62,029 bases of DNA. It comes from Rubripirellula obstinata. GTDB lineage: Bacteria; Planctomycetota; Planctomycetia; Pirellulales; Pirellulaceae. The stretch spans positions 1 through 62,029 of the forward strand of contig NZ_LWSK01000024.1 of NCBI RefSeq assembly GCF_001642955.1. The letters are read 5' to 3'. Positions 8,273 through 15,616 of the stretch are shown here, piece after piece; position 1 is the stretch's first letter, and each line of letters opens with the position of its first letter. The position numbers and the translations under genes are program-made. The notes under the pieces were generated by a model. That model ran no database searches. It saw nothing but the letters and a program-made list of their open reading frames with translations, and was not told the DNA's origin.

Positions 8273-9466
8273 TCACTTCGACCGACAAATGCAGTCTTGC
8301 ATCACCGATTGCAATCGCGATAGCTGAATCTCCAAAGAAGTTTCGGCAATGTGCTCTCGCCCGTGTTGCCCCATTAACTGGCGACGCTCTCCATCGCCCG
8401 CAAGTTCGTTCATCGCATTCGACATCCCAGCAACGTCATGTTCGTCAACCAACAGTCCGGTTTTTTGCTCGACGACCTGCGTCGGGATGCTGGCGTGGCG
8501 AGTCGCAACAATTGGCAGCCCAAAGGAAGCTGCTTCGGCAATCGCCACCGGCCATCCCTCGCGATCACCGTCGGGGCCAGTTACCGAATGTTGTACGAAA
8601 ACATCAGCGTCACGCATTTCCGAAGCAACTATCTGGGAAGAGCACGCACCGAGCATTCGGACGCGATCACCGATTCCATGTCGATCGATGATGTTCTGAC
8701 ACACCTTTCGCATCGGACCATCGCCAACCATCGTCAACGTTGAATGGTGCACGTTTGGCATCTGTGCGAAGGCTTCCAAAGTCGCATCGGGCCTTTTCTT
8801 GTTGACCAGACGACCTACCGAAAGAAATTTGCACTGGTCGATGGCATGACCGGTCCGGTCCACTTCCGGCGGCATCGGCACTCCGCAGGGGATGACATGA
8901 ATTTGATTTGACTTCGCCCCTAGCTCCAGCAGCGTTTCCTTCTGATATTCTGCCACCACGACGAGAGCATCAAACTGGTTCAGCATTTCGCGAAGACGCC
9001 GCGTGTAGCCTTTCTGCTTCAAACATGCGGTGACATCGTGCCCGTGGAAATGGGCGATCAGTGGCACGCTGTTGAACTTCATGATGGGCAACAAATGAAT
9101 CGCCATCGGACCAAATTGAGCAAGACATACGGACGGACGATGTTGCTGGATCGTTTGATTCCACCATCGCGTTTCCGCAGGACTCATTTCCGCGCCGGAA
9201 ACGACGGGATTGAATCGCCCCAGCAAACCTTTGTAACCCCAACGCAAAAGAGACGTTCTTGGGACGATCCAATTGCCTTTGACGACATGGATCGGAACAG
9301 CAGATTTATCGGAATCATTGTTCGCCAAGTGAAGCGTCGTGACGTGAACATCAAAGTCGTCCAGCGATGTTGCTTGCCTCCGCATCCAGACCTCGCTACC
9401 GCCTCCGTACGAATCGGTTGCGATCCAGGCAATCGGTCGGTCGTTGGAATTCGATAGATCGGCCAT
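8273..9466 (-). CDS. Glycosyltransferase family 4 protein
   Basis: A 397-residue GT-B enzyme of the GT4 family. The N-terminal half has IATDSYGGGSEVWMRR, the G-G-x-E loop typical of the acceptor side. The C-terminal Rossmann half has FLSVGRLVNKKRPD (about 217), MVGDGPMRKV, and the E-x7-E region GWPVAIAEAASFGLPIVATR (about 330) for nucleotide-sugar binding. The donor and acceptor sugars are unknown. It is the last gene of the minus-strand arm of the polysaccharide cluster. The frame extends to a TTG at 9508, but the ATG at 9466 is the better start. Confidence 0.9.
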   Translation of the reverse strand: MADLSNSNDRPIAWIATDSYGGGSEVWMRRQATSLDDFDVHVTTLHLANNDSDKSAVPIHVVKGNWIVPRTSLLRWGYKGLLGRFNPVVSGAEMSPAETRWWNQTIQQHRPSVCLAQFGPMAIHLLPIMKFNSVPLIAHFHGHDVTACLKQKGYTRRLREMLNQFDALVVVAEYQKETLLELGAKSNQIHVIPCGVPMPPEVDRTGHAIDQCKFLSVGRLVNKKRPDATLEAFAQMPNVHHSTLTMVGDGPMRKVCQNIIDRHGIGDRVRMLGACSSQIVASEMRDADVFVQHSVTGPDGDREGWPVAIAEAASFGLPIVATRHASIPTQVVEQKTGLLVDEHDVAGMSNAMNELAGDGERRQLMGQHGREHIAETSLEIQLSRLQSVMQDCICRSK

Positions 9467-9586
9467 GATGGTTACGTCGTGAATTGGTTGACTGCTAGCC
9501 AAGACCAACTTTTCGTCAGTCCATGGCGATGTGGCTTTTTCAAAGATACTGTTTTTAACAACCGGTGAGGTTGCCCGCGACCTGCC

Positions 9587-9658
9587 CGTAGCTGATCCCG
9601 CCAGGGTTCAGTCGAGCTTAATGCCATCGTGGACTGAACCCTGGCGGGATCAGCTACG
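9587..9658. repeat. Palindromic repeat (family B), complete copy
   Basis: Perfect 27-bp inverted arms at 9587-9613 and 9632-9658 (arm start cgtagctgatcccgccaggg) separated by 18 bp, between two glycosyltransferase genes. Related copies: 20810-20878 (imperfect), 29564-29590 (half), 35218-35245 (half), 53950-54030. Confidence 0.85.
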
Positions 9659-9683
9659 TTTTAAAAGCGACCTGTAAATTAGA

Positions 9684-10844
9684 TCAATTCAGCTTCATGA
9701 TCTGTTGATAGAACACTCGATATTGTGACGCTATTTCCTTGGTGCTAAATCGCTTTGCCTTTTCGATCATTGCTTCGCTGGCAAGTTTGCGACAATCTTC
9801 GATACACCGCGTGACTTCCGTGTCGCTCCACTGGTCCAGCACCCAACCGGTCGTGCCGTGGTTGATCAGTTCGGGAAGTCCGCCGCGTCGAAGACACAAA
9901 ACGGGGACACCAACGCTGAATGCTTCCACCACACCACGCCCAAACGCCTCGACGCATCGCGATGGAATGATCAGCAAATCCAAGTTGACCAAAAATTCGC
10001 GGCTGTCCGACCAGCCCAAAAACTCGACCGGCAAACCTTCGCTTTTTCGCCGCAGATGGTCAACGAAATCGTCTTCGCCTGTGCCAGCAATCTGCAACCG
10101 CCACGGCGGATCCGTTTTTACATGGCGAAGTGTGTCCAACAAGGGGCCGATGCCCTTGTCAGGTTCGATGCGCCCCAGAATCCCAAGTCGAATTGGCCCC
10201 TCGCTTCGGATGCGGGCATCACCGGCGACGCCCTCGAACGGATTGCCAATCACCGTTGACTTTGCCGCCGGAAAGAATCGGTGTTTCAGATGCCGATCCA
10301 AAATGTCTTGGCTGATCCCGACCACACCATCGACGTTTGCGGAATGACGTCGCTTGGGCGACGACAGCCAGTCGGGTTTTCGGTCTCTGTCGCGTTTGGC
10401 GTCATACATGTTGGCACTGCGATGCAGCAGGCATTGGCTTCGCAACGTGTGAACAGTTTTGAATCGTTTCTGTTTAGCCCAGCTCCAAAACTTCGCGCCA
10501 AAATCTTCGATCGTGCTGGTGTGAACAAGGTCCGGATTTCGATCCAAAACCGCCGATTGGATCTCGGCTGCGATCACCGAACCAAAGCTTTGCGAAAGAT
10601 GCCAACGGATTTTTTTCAAGGGCGATTGTTCACGCGATCGCATGGCCCAGTAAACGTTGGGGCAAGCGATTCGGTTAACGGCGATTCCGTTTTGCATCTG
10701 CAACCCGGGTTGCCCATCGGTCATCGTTAACACTGATACATCAACGTTCTGTTGCGATAAAGCTTCGGCCAGCAGTCGCGTTGAAATTTCGCCGCCACCC
10801 AGAGTATCAGGCGGGTAGGCCATCGCGCAAATCAGGACTTTCAT
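9684..10844 (-). CDS. Glycosyltransferase family 4 protein
   Basis: A 386-residue GT-B glycosyltransferase. The start reads MKVLICAMAYPPDTLGGGE, the usual N-terminal strand and G-G-x-E loop of GT4 enzymes. The second half shows RLGILGRIEPDKG (about 225), QIAGTGED and the donor-site segment EAFGRGVVEAFSVGVPVL (about 315) with the E-x7-E pair. Its ATG overlaps the stop of the upstream polymerase-like gene by 4 bp (10841-10844), so the two are probably translationally coupled. The sugar specificity is not visible. Confidence 0.92.
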   Translation of the reverse strand: MKVLICAMAYPPDTLGGGEISTRLLAEALSQQNVDVSVLTMTDGQPGLQMQNGIAVNRIACPNVYWAMRSREQSPLKKIRWHLSQSFGSVIAAEIQSAVLDRNPDLVHTSTIEDFGAKFWSWAKQKRFKTVHTLRSQCLLHRSANMYDAKRDRDRKPDWLSSPKRRHSANVDGVVGISQDILDRHLKHRFFPAAKSTVIGNPFEGVAGDARIRSEGPIRLGILGRIEPDKGIGPLLDTLRHVKTDPPWRLQIAGTGEDDFVDHLRRKSEGLPVEFLGWSDSREFLVNLDLLIIPSRCVEAFGRGVVEAFSVGVPVLCLRRGGLPELINHGTTGWVLDQWSDTEVTRCIEDCRKLASEAMIEKAKRFSTKEIASQYRVFYQQIMKLN

Positions 10845-12073
10845 AATGACGGTGCATACTGGGGCGGCTCAACAGAATCCAAATCCGTTCGCTCAGGTTG
10901 CTGTTCTTCTGTTTCGCTCGCCGGTTCTTCCAGCAACGTGATTTCTGGGGCCGCCATTGCAAGTGAAGCGATGAACCAATAGATCGCCTGAGTAGGTACC
11001 AGAATGAATGCTCCTTCCACGACTGCGACGATCAGATAGACCAGCATGCTGATTCGTGCCGTAATCTGAACCTTCGTGTTGCCTCCCGTTAAGACTGGAA
11101 ACAGCCACACGATTGCCATTAAAACAACTCCGGCGGGGCCAAACGCCAACCACGCCGCCGCAGGCACACTTTCGCTGTCCCAACCGATTCGCACGCTGCT
11201 GATGACTTCCAAATCGTTCTGTAAATTCGTCACTCGACCGCCCAGATCCTTGTCCAGCAAAAAACTCTGTGGGTCTCGGCCGATCACATACGACGCAACG
11301 ATCACAACAGCCAGCAAGAAAACCATTCCGCATGCAGCTTGGAAAACACGGCGGTAAGACCGTTCCGACATCGCTTTGATCAATTCAAGCAACACAAGTC
11401 CAGCCCACACTGATCGTGACAACGTTGCAACGCAAAGAGAGCGATACGCCATGCTGCCGCGAAACGATCCAATCGCAACCAACGGTCCCCACATCAGCAA
11501 GTTGATCCCGAGGATGTTGCCGTTGTTGTAGGTTGAGAACATCTTGATCACCGGACCGCGCAGATTGTGGCGGGTCGCGACCGTTGTGATGTCAGAACCG
11601 GTGGTCGTGATAAACGGAATTCCTAACACCGTTCCAGTCGCATTGTAGACCAAGAAGGAAACGAACCCGAACGCAAAGACTGGCACCATCGCCCATTTCA
11701 GAAACCGTAGCAGGCCTTCGATACCCAAAATCCGCAGCACCCAATGCGTCATCAAGATCGCCAGGATCGGCATCGCAATCGTGCTGACCAGGACCGACAC
11801 CGCTGCGCCAACCGATCGCATTCCATAAATGCGGAACGATGCAATTTCCAACAGCGCCAACAAGCCGATCAGCACGCCAAGCCATGCATAGCGAGTGTGC
11901 AATTTGCGGCTTGGATGTCGCGTCAGGCAAACCAGTTCAAACACCGCCGCGATCCCGACCAACACATAGCTGAACGTTAACGGGATATTCCCAAGGTAGA
12001 TTCCCGCTTTGGGAAAGCCAAACAGCACCAGCACGGTCAATGCCGCGTAACAGACTGCAAGACGACGATACAT
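10841..12073 (-). CDS. O-antigen ligase/polymerase-like membrane protein
   Basis: A roughly 410-residue polytopic membrane protein with about 10-11 hydrophobic segments and a larger soluble loop (around residues 235-290), then a hydrophilic, Glu/Pro-rich tail of about 35 residues. This layout and its place between glycosyltransferases in a cluster with a Wzx flippase suggest a Wzy polymerase or WaaL-type ligase; primary sequence is too variable for a firm call. A GTG at 12088 would add five residues. It is the first gene of the minus arm and is coupled by ATGA to the following glycosyltransferase gene. Confidence 0.75.
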   Translation of the reverse strand: MYRRLAVCYAALTVLVLFGFPKAGIYLGNIPLTFSYVLVGIAAVFELVCLTRHPSRKLHTRYAWLGVLIGLLALLEIASFRIYGMRSVGAAVSVLVSTIAMPILAILMTHWVLRILGIEGLLRFLKWAMVPVFAFGFVSFLVYNATGTVLGIPFITTTGSDITTVATRHNLRGPVIKMFSTYNNGNILGINLLMWGPLVAIGSFRGSMAYRSLCVATLSRSVWAGLVLLELIKAMSERSYRRVFQAACGMVFLLAVVIVASYVIGRDPQSFLLDKDLGGRVTNLQNDLEVISSVRIGWDSESVPAAAWLAFGPAGVVLMAIVWLFPVLTGGNTKVQITARISMLVYLIVAVVEGAFILVPTQAIYWFIASLAMAAPEITLLEEPASETEEQQPERTDLDSVEPPQYAPSL

Positions 12074-12204
12074 GCTCGATTCAATCACTCAGAGAACATC
12101 GAACGTTCCCGGTGGCTGCGTTCATCGAAAGCCAGTACTTAAAATGCATTCAAACCGGATGTCCAGTGTGACCGGCACGACCCGCACCGCTTAACATCCA
12201 AACA

Positions 12205-13488
12205 CTAGTTCGCGACCAAAACCGGACTGCGTACCTGACGCGTAAACTCGTCGCGGACAGTTCCATCCAACAGGACGCATTTTCCGATCAACTGATCTTC
12301 CTGGAACGTTAACACAAAGATGTGATGCGCCTTGTCAGCCATCCCGGGTGATTGCAAATACCAGCGATCCGTTTTCGGTGTTCGCTGAGGCACGCCCAAA
12401 CCGCCTTCGCCGATGTAGACAACACCGGTTGGATCTTGTTTGCCATTTCGTATCGGAACCGTTCGTTTGACGTTGTGCCCATCCGCTTCGCAGACCAAAT
12501 CAACGTCATGTTTTTCAAAAAGCGGTGCCCAGACTTTCAATGCCGAACTTGGTGCTTTGACGGCGGGATAAATTGGGCGATGGTACTGAGCCAGCAGCCA
12601 TCGATTTTCGGCCCGCGACGCTAACATTTCGCTATCGATCCACTTTGCTTGATCACCCGCCGCACTGATTTCAGAGTTCAGGGTCACAAAACGAACTTGC
12701 GGTCCGATGTTGACGGCGTAGTAGTTTTTGTCGCCGTCAGGAAAACCGAAAACTTGGTTGAACGGTTTGCCGCGGTCGTGGTTGCCTCGCGCGGGAATGA
12801 TTGGCAACATCCGTCCGTCTTTCCCTGTGGTCGATTCATGATCGGAAAGCCAACGCAACCACTGGGCAACGTTTGAGCCCTTGACGATGTAGTCGCCGCC
12901 ATGAGCAAACGCAAGAATGTCGTCTGACGGGTCATCATTTGCAAACGAATCGGACACCATCGTCGCAATCATCTCGTTGACTCTTAACCGATCTTTGTGA
13001 CCGGTTCGCGAATCGCCACCATTGATCAGGCTGAACGGACGATCGTGGTCTGGCCCGGTTTCAAAGTAGAACCAGGGCGAATGATCGCCATCGCTATGCA
13101 TCTGAACTTCATACTGCGTCGATGGCTTCAAGTCGGTTAGGCGGACATGGTGGTAATAAAACTCAGCCTGCCCGCCGGTGTAACGCCCGCTTTCCGCCAT
13201 CGCGGTGCCTTCGATCACATTGCCTTCGTCCGCCTGAGCGTTTTCGTCGCCTGCTGCACCCTTGATGCGAAAGCGAAGCGTATGCTTGGAACCAGCGTCT
13301 CGCGTGCTCCAGGAAACTGTCGCTGTCGTCGCGGGGTCATCGGTCCAGGTGACTCGGCAGTGCGCCGGTTGAGTGCCCTTCAACGTCATTGCGGCAAAAA
13401 GTGGTGAACAATTCAGGATGACGTACAGCACGGATAAAACGGCAGTCGATCGCCACAACGACTTGAAAATGCAGTGTGATAGATTCAT
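12205..13488 (-). CDS. Secreted purple acid phosphatase-like metallophosphoesterase
   Basis: A 427-residue exported protein. A signal peptide of ~30 residues ends near S-P-L-F-A-A. Next comes a fibronectin-III-like domain (about 45-140, RVTWTDDPATTATVSW ... YEVQMHSD), as in purple acid phosphatases. The calcineurin-like domain follows with NGGDSRTG, HGGDYI, RGNHDRG, QYHRPIY and ADGHNVKR, covering the usual metal-ligand blocks, though the final GHxH appears as GHNV. The start at 13488 makes an ATGA overlap with the upstream membrane-protein gene (stop at 13485-13487), which is better than the longer frame to 13554. The substrate is unknown. Confidence 0.9.
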   Translation of the reverse strand: MNLSHCIFKSLWRSTAVLSVLYVILNCSPLFAAMTLKGTQPAHCRVTWTDDPATTATVSWSTRDAGSKHTLRFRIKGAAGDENAQADEGNVIEGTAMAESGRYTGGQAEFYYHHVRLTDLKPSTQYEVQMHSDGDHSPWFYFETGPDHDRPFSLINGGDSRTGHKDRLRVNEMIATMVSDSFANDDPSDDILAFAHGGDYIVKGSNVAQWLRWLSDHESTTGKDGRMLPIIPARGNHDRGKPFNQVFGFPDGDKNYYAVNIGPQVRFVTLNSEISAAGDQAKWIDSEMLASRAENRWLLAQYHRPIYPAVKAPSSALKVWAPLFEKHDVDLVCEADGHNVKRTVPIRNGKQDPTGVVYIGEGGLGVPQRTPKTDRWYLQSPGMADKAHHIFVLTFQEDQLIGKCVLLDGTVRDEFTRQVRSPVLVAN

Positions 13489-14375
13489 TTGTGAAGCGTA
13501 TCCGAAGACGTTTTGTAGGAAAATTGGTAGGCGATTGCCAAGATCAAGGGGCATCCCCAGTTTGCTGAACGGATCAGTGTTTCAGGATAAGCGGGCACAC
13601 CCAACGCCGTCATTCTACTCGCTGCGGTCAGCATTCCCCAGAACACCATGTAGATCGCAACGGCCCGCATTCGCGGAAACAGAATCAAAACGGCGACGAT
13701 CAGGTCAACGATCCCAATGATCCACAAGATTTGTTCGACCGTGGCCTGCCCAATTCCAAAGTTTGCCCCATTCAAATCGGTCAACAGAACCAGATCAGCG
13801 AACGGCCCATGGATTTTCAGCGCCTTGTATCCGTGAACCGCAAACGTCGCCGCCGTCGCCATTTTCAGAATCAACAGTGTGACCCAAAGTCGAACCGGCT
13901 CGGTCGATTTTTTAACGCTCAGCAGAATCACCAACGCCATCGGCGCTGCGTAGCGAACGACATGTTCGCCCAGGCTAAGTTCGGCAAACACCCCGCCACG
14001 AAACATGTGCGCGATCGCGATGGAAAACATCCAAGCCGCAACAAAACCGGCCGCCACCCGCTGAAGTTGCCTGATCCTATCCCAACCCAAACGCAGCGTC
14101 GGCACCAGCACCACAATCCCGGCAACGAGACAACCGATCGCTCCGATATCATCGATACGTTGAGCAATGGTTTCTGGCCACGACCATTCAAAAAACAAAA
14201 GACCATAAATATCGCTCTCGATCTCAAACTCAGCAAACCAATACCGCCCCGCGACCCCAATGCACTGCAAGAAAACAATCACACGAAGAGCCGTCAACAG
14301 TTTGTTCGGAATCGGGCTTTCGGGAATCGGGCTGTCTGAATTCGGGCCAAGAGGTGGTTGTATTTTTGAAGACAT
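13485..14375 (-). CDS. Multi-pass membrane protein, DoxX-like layout
   Basis: A 296-residue protein with about eight hydrophobic segments after a Pro/Ser-rich polar start of ~25 residues. The last ~120 residues (GQATVEQILWIIGIVDLIVAVLILF, then MRAVAIYMVFWGMLTAASRMTALG) resemble the helical bundle of DoxX/SURF4-type proteins, but the match is weak and I do not assign the family. Its stop overlaps the start of the phosphatase gene, so both are likely one transcript and one translational unit. Function unknown. Confidence 0.8.
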   Translation of the reverse strand: MSSKIQPPLGPNSDSPIPESPIPNKLLTALRVIVFLQCIGVAGRYWFAEFEIESDIYGLLFFEWSWPETIAQRIDDIGAIGCLVAGIVVLVPTLRLGWDRIRQLQRVAAGFVAAWMFSIAIAHMFRGGVFAELSLGEHVVRYAAPMALVILLSVKKSTEPVRLWVTLLILKMATAATFAVHGYKALKIHGPFADLVLLTDLNGANFGIGQATVEQILWIIGIVDLIVAVLILFPRMRAVAIYMVFWGMLTAASRMTALGVPAYPETLIRSANWGCPLILAIAYQFSYKTSSDTLHK

Positions 14376-15616
14376 GCCTGCGATGTTTCTAGTCGAAGAT
14401 GAATCAACGAAAAAAGCCGACGCAGTTTGGATTGAAACAACGCCTCAAACGAGGCTAGCGAACTGCTTTCATTGTTTGAAGCCCAGAGCGTTTGCGCTCG
14501 CCGGATTCCCGTCACATGACAAGGGTTCGCAAATGATTCACGCGGCATAAGTTCCACGGCGTCACGCAATTCGGCTCACATGGCTTCCAAGATCAGACGA
14601 TGTCGTTTTCATTCAACACCGTCGTTTCCCTCTGAAACCACGCCTCCATCATTGCGAGGTTGGCAGCGGGCGGGTGGGCCGCTAAAAGTTAGGATTGCAG
14701 CAGTTCTCGTTTGCGTAGGTTTCATTCTCATCGCGATGATGACTGCTTCCGCCGGGCTTGCCCCGGACGGAGCGGCAACTGGGAGCTACCTAACTGCAGA
14801 TGTTATTCGAAAGCGTACTCTTACGTAGGCCTCCGTGGCGGGCTTGTCTCGGCGGAGCTAACGACTTGGCTACCCCAGCGCGATCGAGCGAAATTCGTTG
14901 ATCCCGCCGGGGCAAGCCCGCAGCGGAAATTGATCGAGTTGCCTCCGACGATTCGAATCGCCGCATTGGACTGAAAGCAGAACAAATTCTGAATTTCTAA
15001 ATACTAGGGTAATACCGTTACTTCTCGTTGAACGCCACCATCGAGCAGTAAGTTTGGAAGAGTTTAGGTAGAAAATTACTGGTAGAAAATGAACTCGCGG
15101 ACAGAAAAAAAAGGACGCACACCTCGACGTCTTCTACCAGTAATTTTCTACCAGTAATTTTCTACCAGTAATTTTCCGATGACCTTCGCGTTTGATTGGT
15201 GGCGTTCAGCGAGAAGTATCTTAATACCAAAGATTTAGCGGCCCAGCGGGCGGGTGCATCCGACAACGAAGCTCAGTTCCTGCGGACGCCCTTGCTACTT
15301 GGTGTGAAACCAATGAATTTTGAAAACCAATGACGAAGCGTTTCCGTTTGGCAAACACTTCTTGCAGGTAACGAAACAACGCGGCACAGGAGACCGGTTT
15401 CGCTTTCTACCAGAAGTCCGGCGACGCGCGCGGGCAGTTAAAGTTTGACTGCGTTCTCTGGACAGTAGAAGCTCTTAGTCCTTACCGGGAATCGGATAAT
15501 CCTTATTCGGAAATATCTGTCGTAGCTGGGGTCGCCGGGGTGACGCTTGGTAGCATTTGTGGAACGCTGTCCTTGGCTGCGTTACAATTCACCGCAAGTT
15601 TGACGAGCCACCTTAA
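14376..15616. repeat. Repeat island without genes (family I copy plus inserted MITE-like element)
   Basis: This 1.2-kb gap has no convincing gene. A long repeat (about 14681-15009) starts gctaaaagttaggattgcag and contains the phrases cattctcatcgcgatg, ccgccgggcttg and gatcccgccggggcaagccc. Shorter relatives are at 57181-57361 and 61661-61833. The repeat continues after an inserted inverted-repeat element (15017-15221) as accaaagatttagcgg at 15227, matching 57357-57372. From about 15260 to 15616 nothing was recognised. Confidence 0.75.
15017..15221. mobile_element. MITE-like inverted-repeat element flanked by TAATACC direct repeats
   Basis: A 205-bp element with terminal inverted repeats of about 23 bp (left 15019-15041, tacttctcgttgaacgccac; right arm ends gagaagtat with one mismatch). 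It is flanked by identical 7-bp direct repeats TAATACC at 15010-15016 and 15222-15228. Inside are three direct 14-bp units ctaccagtaatttt (15134, 15148, 15162) and their inverted counterpart near 15072-15085, so much of the element can fold on itself. The related repeat at 57181-57372 lacks the insert. It has no transposase, so it would need one in trans. Confidence 0.75.

Noticed and set aside
8129-8743. Plus-strand frames of up to 177 codons at the end of the flippase gene
   Set aside because: They are overlap shadows of the GT4 gene on the minus strand.
14580-14974. Short frames in the repeat island
   Set aside because: They follow family I repeat sequence and have no homologue-like composition.
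15010-15228. Insertion sequence with transposase
   Set aside because: There is no open frame of transposase size; it is a non-autonomous element at most.
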